The notes under the pieces were generated by a model, which ran no database searches, was not told the DNA's origin, and saw only the letters and a program-made list of their open reading frames with translations. From Nitrospira sp. (GTDB lineage Bacteria; Nitrospirota; Nitrospiria; Nitrospirales; Nitrospiraceae): a stretch of 15,344 bases of DNA. Positions 1 through 6,770 of the stretch are shown piece after piece. The position numbers were made by a program, and so were the translations under genes. How positions within the stretch are numbered: the stretch's first letter is position 1; the number at the start of each line of letters is the position of its first letter. Location: NCBI GenBank assembly GCA_016873525.1, contig VGXD01000015.1, positions 1 through 15,344 on the forward strand, given 5' to 3'.

Positions 1-849
1 CCAGAAATCGAGCGGCAAGGGCCTCGGCACTTCCTCAGCTCCTTCAAACTCCCGGACAAACTGGTCTTCGCCGGCCAATCGGTCCCGCTGGACAACTGGC
101 AGGTCCGTGAGCGGATCGAATACGAGTTCTATCAATTTTTAGAGGACGAGGGCGAGAGCATCATCCTGGCCAAGAGGACCGGCCGCTGCTTCCCGCCGGT
201 GGAAAAGCAACTCGCCGAGGCGGGCCTTCCGGACGACCTGAAATACATGCTGCTGGTGGAGAGCAAGTGCATCGCGGCCGCCTATTCGCGCGCCAAGGCC
301 TCAGGGCCCTGGCAGTTCATCGGCTCGACCGGCAAACGGTACAAGCTGTTCAGCAACCAGTGGCGCGACGACCGGCGGAACCTGGAAATGTCCACCGAAG
401 CGGCGATCAAGTACCTGCGGTTCCTCAAGCAGGACGTAGGCGACTGGTTCCTGGCCATGGCGGCTTACAACGCGGGGGAGGACCGGATCAAGAAACTGCT
501 CAAGGAGCAACGCGTCGGCGACTACTGGAAGATGCACTACGTGCGGGAGACGATGCGGTACGTGCCCCGGATCATCGCGGCCAAGGAAATCTATTCCCAG
601 CCGGAAAAATACCTCGGCCTGACCAAGAAGGACCTCTACGTACCCGTGGAGACCGAGACGGTCACCGTCAACGTCAAGGAACCCCAGCGTCACCTGGCCT
701 CCGTCGCCGAGGACTTCGGCAGCTATTTTCTGGAGCTCAAGATGCTGAACCCGGAGATCAACAAAGAATACCTCCCCAAGGGAACCCACCAGTTGAAGGT
801 CCCCAAGCAAAACTGCCCGCTCCGCTGCTTCAAACAAGACAAGCCGTAA
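1..849 (+). CDS. Lytic transglycosylase, MltD/SLT type (5' end cut by window)
   Basis: Murein lytic transglycosylase that would cleave the MurNAc-GlcNAc bond of peptidoglycan in the periplasm. The frame is open from base 1 to the TAA at 847-849, so 282 residues are visible and the N-terminus, with any signal peptide, lies outside the window. The SLT core starts at about visible residue 70. VES at 86-88 supplies the presumed catalytic Glu87, followed by the GPWQFIGSTG signature and, further on, the AAYNAGEDRI motif that is typical of the fold. Residues from about 215 to 275 look like a degenerate LysM repeat (LASVAEDFGSYFLELKMLNP then a KVP end), which would bind glycan strands. Family known, exact MltD orthology inferred. 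A GTG at 199 is an in-frame start codon but falls inside the conserved core, so it is not the real start. The glycerate kinase begins 9 bases downstream. Confidence 0.88.
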   Translation, partial: PEIERQGPRHFLSSFKLPDKLVFAGQSVPLDNWQVRERIEYEFYQFLEDEGESIILAKRTGRCFPPVEKQLAEAGLPDDLKYMLLVESKCIAAAYSRAKASGPWQFIGSTGKRYKLFSNQWRDDRRNLEMSTEAAIKYLRFLKQDVGDWFLAMAAYNAGEDRIKKLLKEQRVGDYWKMHYVRETMRYVPRIIAAKEIYSQPEKYLGLTKKDLYVPVETETVTVNVKEPQRHLASVAEDFGSYFLELKMLNPEINKEYLPKGTHQLKVPKQNCPLRCFKQDKP

Positions 850-858
850 TCGATCCCG

Positions 859-2196
859 ATGCAGATCGGCCTCACGCAACCCCGGCCGCGAGCGCTTCTC
901 AGGCGGCTCCTCGAAGCCGCCCTCAAGGCGGCGGATCCGGCCCCTGCGCTGCTGCGCCACGTCACGCGAACCGGCCCGATCCTCTCCGTCGGACGACAAC
1001 GCTATGACCTGCGTGACTATGACCGCGTCATCGCGGTGGGCGCCGGCAAGGCCTCGGCGCCCATGGCGGCGGCGCTGGAACAGCGGCTGGGGAAGCGTCT
1101 CGCCGAGGGTCTCGTCATCGTCAAGTACGGCCACACCGTCCCCACCAAGACGATCCGAATTCTGGAAGCCGGCCACCCCGCCCCGGACCGGGCAGGCCAA
1201 CGCGCCACGGCACAACTGCGCTCATTGCTCGGCAGGCTGACCGCAAAGGACTTGCTCTTCGTGCTCCTCTCCGGCGGCGCCTCCAGTCTGCTGCCGGCGC
1301 CCGTGCCTGGGGTGACGCTGGCGGAAAAGCGCGAGACGACGGAACGGCTGTTGCGCTGCGGGGCCACGATCCACGAGATCAATGCCGTCCGCAAGCATCT
1401 GTCTTCGATCAAGGGGGGCCAGCTTGTCTCTTCGACAAAGGCCAGAGTCGTCAGCCTGATCCTGTCCGATGTGCTGGGGGACGAGCTTGGCACCATCGGC
1501 TCAGGCCCGACCGCCCCGGACCCCACCACCTATGCCGAGGCCTGTGCGACCTTGCGCCGCTACAAACTTTGGGACAAGGTCCCCGCCTCGATCCGAACAC
1601 ACCTTCTCAAAGGCCGGAGGGGCGCTGAAAAAGAAACTCCGAAGCCCGGCTCGCCTCTCTTCGGACAGGTGCAGAACGAGATCATCGGCAATAACGGCAA
1701 CGCCGTGGAAGCCGTAGCTAAAGCAGCCAGAGAAGCCGGACTCCGCCCGCTCGTGCTCACGACGACCTTGACCGGGGAAGCCAGGGAAGCCGCCAAGACC
1801 TTCGGGGCCATCGCAAGGGAATTGGTTGCCTCAGACAGACCGGTCTTGCGGCCTGCTTGTCTCATCGCAGGAGGGGAACTCACCGTCACGCGGCGCGGGA
1901 GAGGACTGGGCGGAAGGGCTCAGGAGTTTGCCCTGGCATCGGCTCAGGAGATCGCCGGACTGCCCCAGATCTGGGTGGCGGGGTTCGGGACAGACGGCAC
2001 GGACGGTCCCACAGACGTTGCCGGAGCGGTGGTGGACGGCCGCTCAATCGACAGGGCGAAAAAAGCCGGTCTGAGCCAGGCCGAGGCCCTGGCCCGCAAC
2101 GATTCCTACCGGTTCTTTGCCAAGCTCGGAGGCCACATCAAAACCGGCCCGACCGGCACCAACGTGAACGACCTCTATCTGTTGATGGCGCTCTAG
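859..2196 (+). CDS. Glycerate 2-kinase (DUF4147/MOFRL family)
   Basis: ATP-dependent phosphorylation of D-glycerate to 2-phosphoglycerate in the cytoplasm, feeding glycerate from glyoxylate or serine turnover into lower glycolysis. At 445 residues it has normal full length. Visible family motifs in order: GAGKAS (61-66), LLSGGASSLL (136-145), NAVRKHLSSIKGGQL (175-189), SDVLGD (203-208), GSGPTAPDPTTY (214-225), GNNGNAVEA (277-285). The C-terminal MOFRL domain has GGE, GLGGRAQEFAL (349-359), GTDGTDGPTD (377-386) and TGPTGTNVNDLYLLM near the end. The ATG at 859 is chosen because the N-terminal RALLRRLLEAALKAADP segment is conserved in this family. No good Shine-Dalgarno sequence precedes it; with only 9 bases after the transglycosylase stop, reinitiation from the upstream gene is likely. 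Symbols used elsewhere are gckA, garK2 or ttuD; I leave the symbol empty because these names vary. Confidence 0.92.
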   Translation: MQIGLTQPRPRALLRRLLEAALKAADPAPALLRHVTRTGPILSVGRQRYDLRDYDRVIAVGAGKASAPMAAALEQRLGKRLAEGLVIVKYGHTVPTKTIRILEAGHPAPDRAGQRATAQLRSLLGRLTAKDLLFVLLSGGASSLLPAPVPGVTLAEKRETTERLLRCGATIHEINAVRKHLSSIKGGQLVSSTKARVVSLILSDVLGDELGTIGSGPTAPDPTTYAEACATLRRYKLWDKVPASIRTHLLKGRRGAEKETPKPGSPLFGQVQNEIIGNNGNAVEAVAKAAREAGLRPLVLTTTLTGEAREAAKTFGAIARELVASDRPVLRPACLIAGGELTVTRRGRGLGGRAQEFALASAQEIAGLPQIWVAGFGTDGTDGPTDVAGAVVDGRSIDRAKKAGLSQAEALARNDSYRFFAKLGGHIKTGPTGTNVNDLYLLMAL

Positions 2197-2250
2197 TCCC
2201 AACCAGGCAATCCTACCCTTCCCGCACAAGTCGGCAGGCTATGCTTTACG

Positions 2251-3030
2251 TCATCGCTTCGGCACGGGCTGGCCGGCCCAGCCGGCCTTGGAAGCAAAGC
2301 CTTGCCCATAACGGTCGTAGAGTTCGAAAAACTGGTAGGCCTTGCAGTCGGTCAGGACTTCCTTGATCTCGCCTAGGTAGCGATCAAAGGTGTACTCAAA
2401 GGCGACGCCCTGGCCACCCACCATCGTGATGATGCGCCTGCCCGGATCGATCGTGCTCTCCTGGTGAAAGACATAGCGGTAATAGGGGCTCTCCGGCCCG
2501 CCGATGTGGTGGAGGAACTGCGCCCAGGTAGGCGGCGTGTTCATGGAAAGGCGGTCCCCGATATTGACGCCCTTGACCGGGCCGAACCGGTCAAAGAACT
2601 CCGCGAACATGTTGTCCTGCCAGTAATGCTCGCCGGCGATATGGTGGATGGCGTGGTCGAAGGCCATCACCGTATGGGTTTCCCACCGTGACCCAGGCGC
2701 CCAGTGGAAGATCACGCCATCGCTCGGGCCGTTCCACTCGGTTCCTCCCACTTGCTCCACCTGGTGTTCGACGATCTTGTTCGCCCAAATCCAATAGACA
2801 AAATCCAGGAACCGGGGATCGTCCGATTGCACGGTGAGCCGATCGGTAGAGAGCGGGGCCGTCGGGTTGAAACTGGTCCGCGCGGCCCTGCAATGCTCTT
2901 TCCACTGGGCTTCCGACCAGGCCGCGCCGCTTACTGGAAAAGCCGCCGCATAGTCTGCCGGAACGAAGAGACCGCACAGGGCCAAGCCGAGGATTTGCCA
3001 CCCCAGCCATCGTCTGCCACACGGCTTCAT
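2251..3030 (-). CDS. Secreted/periplasmic protein of unknown family
   Basis: I do not recognise the family. The 259-residue product has a clear signal peptide: a basic start (KPCGRR), a hydrophobic stretch from about residue 8 to 24 and a likely AAA cleavage site at 28-30 before FPVSG. LALC at 15-18 is not an acceptable lipobox because Leu precedes the Cys. The mature part is rich in aromatic residues and histidine. HAIHHIAGEHYW (126-137) clusters four histidines, with HH again at 174-175, which could bind metal or heme, though no CxxCH is present. Two Cys remain in the mature chain (47 and 229), possibly a disulfide. The start is supported by GGGAGGA seven bases upstream of ATG. It is divergent from rmuC and convergent with the glycerate kinase, so it is probably monocistronic. 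A TAGAAT hexamer at 3063-3068 on this strand is a possible -10. Confidence 0.8.
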   Translation of the reverse strand: MKPCGRRWLGWQILGLALCGLFVPADYAAAFPVSGAAWSEAQWKEHCRAARTSFNPTAPLSTDRLTVQSDDPRFLDFVYWIWANKIVEHQVEQVGGTEWNGPSDGVIFHWAPGSRWETHTVMAFDHAIHHIAGEHYWQDNMFAEFFDRFGPVKGVNIGDRLSMNTPPTWAQFLHHIGGPESPYYRYVFHQESTIDPGRRIITMVGGQGVAFEYTFDRYLGEIKEVLTDCKAYQFFELYDRYGQGFASKAGWAGQPVPKR

Positions 3031-3092
3031 AAGAGTTCCTCCCTCTGGTTCAACGGCCTTTTATTCTAACAGAATCGTGCCCTTGCTGTTTC

Positions 3093-3121
3093 TTGACGAA
3101 CCACCCCAATTCCCGTATGGT
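3093..3121 (+). promoter_or_regulatory. Sigma70-type promoter for rmuC
   Basis: TTGACG at 3093-3098 and TATGGT at 3116-3121 are separated by exactly 17 bases and match the consensus at five and four of six positions. Transcription would start near 3128, about 60 bases before the rmuC ATG. Predicted from sequence only. Confidence 0.5.
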
Positions 3122-3186
3122 TGGCGCCAGCACGGCGGCACGTCGGCTTGTCTTCTGGGGCATGAGGCGGACGCAAAGGGGATGCG

Positions 3187-4572
3187 ATGGCTGATGTGAT
3201 GTCCTTTTCGACGGGACTCGCGGCCGGCCTCCTGTTCGGCGCCCTGCTGGCCGGACTCTGGACGGCCGCGCGGCTGCGCGCCCAGGCCCAGACGCGCCTG
3301 ATCGACGCCGCAGAACGGACGCAACGGGCTGAAACGGCCGCGGCCGAACTGCGCAAGCAAACCGACGAAGAACGATTCCAAACCGCCCAGCTCCGCAAGG
3401 ACTTGTCCGAGGCCCAACAAGCTCGCGCGGTCGCAGAGACCCGCAGCGAGGAAACCTTCAAGAGTCTGCAGGAGCAGAAGACCCTCCTCGCCCAAGCCAG
3501 GCTGGAGATGGCGGAAGCCTTCAAGGCCCTCTCCGGCGAAGCCTTAAAGACCAACAACGAAGCCTTTCTGAACCTGGCGAAAACGTCTTTCGAGACGCTG
3601 CACGCCGAAGCCAAGGGAGACCTCTCGCAACGTCAGCAAGCCATCGATGAAATGGTCAAACCCCTCCAGCAGGCGCTCACGCGATACGAGGCCCAGCTCC
3701 ACCTCCTGGAGCAATCGCGCCAGTCCGCTTACGGCGGGCTCGACCAGCACCTCAAGATCCTGGCCGAATCCCAGCAACGGCTTCAGCAGGAAACCGGCAA
3801 CCTGGCCAAGGCCTTAAGCGCGCCGACCGTCAGGGGACGTTGGGGCGAGATCACGCTCAAGCGCGTGGCCGAACTGGCCGGCATGGTGGCGCATTGCGAC
3901 TTTGTCGAACAGGAGCATATCGCCACCGACGAAGGCCGGTTACGGCCCGACATGGTCGTGCAACTCCCCGGAAGCCGCCAGATCGTGGTGGATGCCAAGG
4001 CAGTCTTGTCCGCCTATCTGGAAGCCCACGCCACCCAGGACGAGGGTCAGCGGCATACCCTGCTGCGGCAACATGCGGCGCAAGTGCGGTCCCGCATGGA
4101 CGAGTTGAGCGCCAAGGCTTATTGGTCGCAATTCCCCCAGGCGCCGGAATTCGTCGTGCTCTTCTTGCCCGGCGAACAGTTCCTCGGCGCGGCGCTGGAG
4201 CAAGATTCCTCGTTGATCGAAGACGGCTTCGCCAGACAAGTCGTCATCGCCACACCCACGACCTTGATCGCCTTGCTGCGCGCCGTGGCCTATGGCTGGC
4301 GGCAGGAGCAACTGAGCGAACATGCGCAACAGGCCGGACGGCTGGGGAAAGACCTCTACGAGCGGATGGCGGTGCTGGCGGAACATTTCGGCGACGTGGG
4401 CCAGGCGCTCGCCAAGAGCGTGCTGGCCTACAACAAGGCCGTGGGCTCGCTCGAAACCCGCATCCTGCCCGCGGCCCGCAAGTTCAAGGAGCTGGGTATC
4501 TCCTCGGACAAGGACCTGCCCAGGTTGGAGCCGGTGGACTCGCTCCCACGGCCGGCCCCCTCGGGAGAATAA
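3187..4572 (+). CDS. rmuC: RmuC family DNA recombination protein
   Basis: RmuC proteins limit DNA inversion/recombination and carry a predicted restriction-endonuclease-like fold. The 461-residue length is close to that of E. coli RmuC. One N-terminal membrane segment (about residues 7-26) would anchor it. A long Gln/Glu/Ala-rich coiled coil runs from about 30 to 205, as in the family. The conserved core follows: GRWGEITLKRV (217-227), RPDMVVQLPG (253-262), VVDAK (267-271) and a C-terminal helical part with VAYGWRQEQ (367-375). Glu221, Asp255, Asp269 and Lys271 form a plausible E-D-DxK nuclease site. The ATG at 3187 has AAAGGGG a few bases upstream. The MazG-like gene follows 71 bases later on the same strand and probably shares the transcript. 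Family assignment is firm; the biochemical activity is only predicted. Confidence 0.93.
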   Translation: MADVMSFSTGLAAGLLFGALLAGLWTAARLRAQAQTRLIDAAERTQRAETAAAELRKQTDEERFQTAQLRKDLSEAQQARAVAETRSEETFKSLQEQKTLLAQARLEMAEAFKALSGEALKTNNEAFLNLAKTSFETLHAEAKGDLSQRQQAIDEMVKPLQQALTRYEAQLHLLEQSRQSAYGGLDQHLKILAESQQRLQQETGNLAKALSAPTVRGRWGEITLKRVAELAGMVAHCDFVEQEHIATDEGRLRPDMVVQLPGSRQIVVDAKAVLSAYLEAHATQDEGQRHTLLRQHAAQVRSRMDELSAKAYWSQFPQAPEFVVLFLPGEQFLGAALEQDSSLIEDGFARQVVIATPTTLIALLRAVAYGWRQEQLSEHAQQAGRLGKDLYERMAVLAEHFGDVGQALAKSVLAYNKAVGSLETRILPAARKFKELGISSDKDLPRLEPVDSLPRPAPSGE

Positions 4573-4643
4573 GAGAAACGGCTGGAGGCCCAGCCCACTA
4601 CCTCGACGCAGGAGCCGGCAAGAGACGAAAGAAAGGACAGGCC

Positions 4644-5072
4644 ATGACCGACGCGCAGCTTATGGTGGAAGAATTCCATCGCCGGTTCGAGATTCTGATC
4701 GAAACGGCCCCCTCGGTGCCCGATGACGCAACCAAGTCGCTCCGTGTGCGGCTGATTCAGGAAGAGTTCGAGGAACTGCAAGAAGCCCTGGCCGGCCACG
4801 ACACCGCCGCCATCGCCAAGGAACTGGCGGACTTGCTCTATGTGGTGTACGGCACGGCCGTGTCCTGCGGGATCGACATGGAGCCGGTGTTCCAGGAAGT
4901 CCATCGCTCCAACATGAGCAAGGTGGGCGGCCACAAGAGGGCGGACGGCAAATGGGTCAAACCGCCGACCTATTCGCCGGCCTGCCTGCAGCCGATCCTC
5001 GCCGCGCAACAGGAGAGGGGAGAGGCGGCTTGTACCGGGCTCCCCGTCGGAGACAGCTTGAACGCTTCTTGA
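4644..5072 (+). CDS. MazG/PRA-PH-like nucleotide pyrophosphohydrolase
   Basis: All-alpha NTP pyrophosphohydrolase of 142 residues, expected to hydrolyse a nucleotide to its monophosphate and PPi with Mg2+. The metal-binding pattern is visible: EEFEE at 40-44 (EExxE) and ELAD at 60-63 (ExxD), 20 residues apart and followed by the helix LLYVVYGTAVSCGID. A VFQEVHRSNMSK block (82-93) and a GKWVKPPTYSP tail match the single-domain phosphoribosyl-ATP-pyrophosphohydrolase-like group often seen in phages and bacteria. No his operon is nearby, so a housecleaning role (removal of non-canonical nucleotides) is more likely than histidine synthesis; this is inference. ATG 4644 is chosen over longer open frame upstream because GAAAGGA sits six bases before it and the upstream frame overlaps rmuC. 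It converges with panC: the stop codons are only six bases apart. Confidence 0.85.
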   Translation: MTDAQLMVEEFHRRFEILIETAPSVPDDATKSLRVRLIQEEFEELQEALAGHDTAAIAKELADLLYVVYGTAVSCGIDMEPVFQEVHRSNMSKVGGHKRADGKWVKPPTYSPACLQPILAAQQERGEAACTGLPVGDSLNAS

Positions 5073-5079
5073 TAAGCGT
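5062..5079. other. Stem-loop spanning convergent stop codons
   Basis: ACGCTT at 5062-5067 pairs perfectly with AAGCGT at 5074-5079 around a six-base loop. The structure covers the stop codon of the MazG-like gene and reaches the panC stop. It has no T tract on either side, so it is at best a weak bidirectional pause or mRNA end, not a canonical intrinsic terminator. Confidence 0.35.
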
Positions 5080-5933
5080 CACTTGCCACCGAGGCGGACG
5101 ATTAGATTGTCGATGAGACGTAGGCGGCCGAGGCGGACCGCGCCCAGCAACACGGCAGTCTTCGTCACGCGGGGAAGCGGTTCGAGCGTCTCCGGATCGC
5201 AGACCGCCAGATAGTCCAGACGGAGCTTCGGATCAGTCTGGATGACCTTCTGCATCGCGCGGTCAATCTGCGCGCCGAACCTGATTCCTCTCAAGATCGC
5301 CGTCCGCCCCGCCTGCAACGCTTCGTGCAGGACCGGCGCGGACCGGCGCTGCGCCGGGGTCAAGTAGCGGTTGCGCGAACTGAGCGCCAGGCCATCCTCC
5401 CCCCTGACGGTCGGGCAGACGACGACCCGAACTCCCAGATTGAGATCCTCCACCAGCCTTTGCACCAACACCGACTGCTGAAAGTCCTTCTGCCCAAAAA
5501 ACGCCACCTGCGGCGTCACGAGACCGAAGAGCTTGGCGACCACCGTGGCCACACCGTCGAAATGGCCTGGCCGTCTGGCTCCCTCCCAGCGTCGGGCCAG
5601 CGCGCCTGCCGACACCGTGGTTTGAAATCCTGGCGGATACACGGCCTCGTGCGACGGCGCGAACAGAACATCCACCCCTTCCTCTCGGCAGAGGGCCGCA
5701 TCGGCTTTGAAGGGGCGGGGATAGCGGGCAAAGTCTTCTTTCGGTCCGAATTGCGCGGGGTTCACAAACAGGCTCACCACCACCGCGTCGCAGGAGAGGC
5801 GCGCCTTGCGTATGAGCGATCGGTGGCCGTCGTGCAGAGCGCCCATGGTCGGGACCAGGCCGATGACCACGCCCTCTCGCTGGAGCTTGCGGCTCCAGGC
5901 CGTCATGGCCGTCGCTGATCGGATGATTCGCAT
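5079..5933 (-). CDS. panC: Pantoate-beta-alanine ligase (pantothenate synthetase)
   Basis: Condenses pantoate and beta-alanine with ATP to pantothenate, the last step of vitamin B5 synthesis, in the cytoplasm. The 284 residues are full length. Signatures: PTMGALHDGH (28-37) with the two nucleotide-binding histidines 34 and 37 (HIGH-type motif), FVNPAQF (56-62), RRPGHFDGV (120-128), FGQKDFQQ (146-153) and SSRNRYL (185-191), followed by the small C-terminal domain. The ATG overlaps the folK stop by one base (TGATG), so translation is probably coupled to folK and there is no independent strong Shine-Dalgarno sequence. Pairing of folate and pantothenate genes is common in bacteria. No panB or panD is visible in the window. 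Confidence 0.97.
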   Translation of the reverse strand: MRIIRSATAMTAWSRKLQREGVVIGLVPTMGALHDGHRSLIRKARLSCDAVVVSLFVNPAQFGPKEDFARYPRPFKADAALCREEGVDVLFAPSHEAVYPPGFQTTVSAGALARRWEGARRPGHFDGVATVVAKLFGLVTPQVAFFGQKDFQQSVLVQRLVEDLNLGVRVVVCPTVRGEDGLALSSRNRYLTPAQRRSAPVLHEALQAGRTAILRGIRFGAQIDRAMQKVIQTDPKLRLDYLAVCDPETLEPLPRVTKTAVLLGAVRLGRLRLIDNLIVRLGGK

Positions 5934-6550
5934 CAGAGCGCCGACCGCTGACGGCTGCCGCCTCCGCCAAAGCTTCGGCGGCCCGCCGAAGTCCCCGAAG
6001 GCGGGATCGCCGATGGCGCCGCGAGGCGAACGCCGAAGCGAGAACCGGGCTGAGGATCGAGGCGACGGACAACCGCCGGGTCCGTCAGTTCGTCCAACAA
6101 CTGCGCGACGGTCTTGTGAAGGAGGGGATGCAGAAGCGCCGGGTCCAGTTCAACCAGCGGCTCCAACACGAACCGCCTGAGGTGCAGGCGGGGATGGGGC
6201 AGGATCAGACCCGGCTCGTTGATGAGACGGACGCCATACAACAAGATGTCGAGGTCCAAGGTCCGGGGACCATGGCGATGGTCCTGGTCACGCCCCAACG
6301 ACTTCTCCACTTCACGGCAGACTTCCAAGAGACTCTGCGGCGTGAGGTCCGTTTCAAGCCGGAGCACGCCGTTCAGAAACCAGTCAGGACCAGGGTGATT
6401 GTCCGGCAGCGGTTCCGTCTCGTAGAGCGACGACACCCCCGTCACAAGAGAATGCGGCAGGAGTCCCATGAGCCTGACCGCGCGGTCGCAGAAATCCAGC
6501 CGATTTCCGAGATTCGATCCAAAGCCGATGAAAACCACTTCTCTGGCCAA
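5933..6550 (-). CDS. folK: 6-hydroxymethyl-7,8-dihydropterin pyrophosphokinase, TTG start, extended tail
   Basis: Transfers pyrophosphate from ATP to 6-hydroxymethyl-7,8-dihydropterin in folate synthesis. I choose TTG at 6550: GGAG lies six bases before it and the product then begins MAREVVFIGFGSNLG, placing the conserved FIGFGSNLG strand right at the N-terminus, as in other FolK proteins. A longer open frame reaching 6610 would add 20 residues that run through an inverted repeat and do not look like FolK. The family motifs HGPRTLDLDILLYG (with the catalytic Asp pair) and LPHPRLHLRRFVLEPL are present. The conserved domain ends about 40 residues before the stop. The remaining tail is Gly/Ser/Arg-rich (PPSGTSAGRRSFGGGGSRQR) and encoded by palindromic DNA, so it looks like a repeat absorbed into the reading frame. 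The stop overlaps the panC start. Confidence 0.93.
   Translation of the reverse strand: MAREVVFIGFGSNLGNRLDFCDRAVRLMGLLPHSLVTGVSSLYETEPLPDNHPGPDWFLNGVLRLETDLTPQSLLEVCREVEKSLGRDQDHRHGPRTLDLDILLYGVRLINEPGLILPHPRLHLRRFVLEPLVELDPALLHPLLHKTVAQLLDELTDPAVVRRLDPQPGSRFGVRLAAPSAIPPSGTSAGRRSFGGGGSRQRSAL
5973..5991. repeat. Palindrome inside folK 3' end
   Basis: CTTCGGCGG at 5973-5981 and CCGCCGAAG at 5983-5991 are perfect inverted copies around one base. A second arm choice, CCCGCC (5982-5987) with GGCGGG (6000-6005), overlaps it. The sequence encodes the low-complexity FolK tail. It looks like a mobile or dispersed palindromic repeat that is read through, but copy number cannot be judged from one window. 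Confidence 0.6.
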
Positions 6551-6560
6551 TTTATTCTCC

Positions 6561-6695
6561 ACCACTAAGAGGCGAGCGTTGGGCCGGCTCTGTGCTCCCA
6601 GAACGCGCACGATAACACCATGCTCGTCCGATGGGCGCAGTGGAGCCGGCCCAACGCTCGTTGCTCAACATCGAAGTATTTGACATCTTAGTGGT
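6561..6695. repeat. Two-part inverted repeat in front of folK
   Basis: Outer arms: ten bases at 6561-6570 (ACCACTAAGA) match the reverse complement at 6686-6695 exactly. Inner arms: 18 bases at 6573-6590 (CGAGCGTTGGGCCGGCTC) match 6643-6660 exactly. On the left the arms are nearly contiguous; on the right they are separated by 25 extra bases. The 135-bp structure begins 10 bases upstream of the folK TTG, and its right outer arm lies in the spacer of the promoter of the divergent gene. It could be a miniature element, an expired insertion or a leader/operator structure. No target-site duplication is evident. Confidence 0.75.
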
Positions 6696-6708
6696 CACTG
6701 GATAGAGT
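6680..6708 (+). promoter_or_regulatory. Promoter for the HEPN-like gene
   Basis: A perfect TTGACA at 6680-6685 and TAGAGT at 6703-6708 (four of six) have the ideal 17-base spacer. The start point would be near 6715 and the 5' leader about 55 bases. The right outer arm of the inverted repeat occupies the spacer. Confidence 0.55.
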
Positions 6709-6770
6709 CCATCTCACCTAGTGGAAACAATTACACCCGTTCTGGCATCTACTGCAACTTAGGTATCTTG

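Noticed and set aside
301..1215. Long minus-strand open frame across the transglycosylase and kinase genes
   Set aside because: It crosses two well-supported plus-strand genes and has no recognisable motif; a composition artefact.
3840..4643. Upstream extension of the MazG-like frame
   Set aside because: It overlaps the conserved rmuC core in another frame; the ribosome binding site and family start support ATG 4644.
6578..6655. GTTGGGC and GCCCAAC boxes that resemble integron attC core sites
   Set aside because: The boxes occur in the order GTT-type then AAC-type, the reverse of an attC site, and no matching partner box lies at attC distance on either side. No integrase is present.
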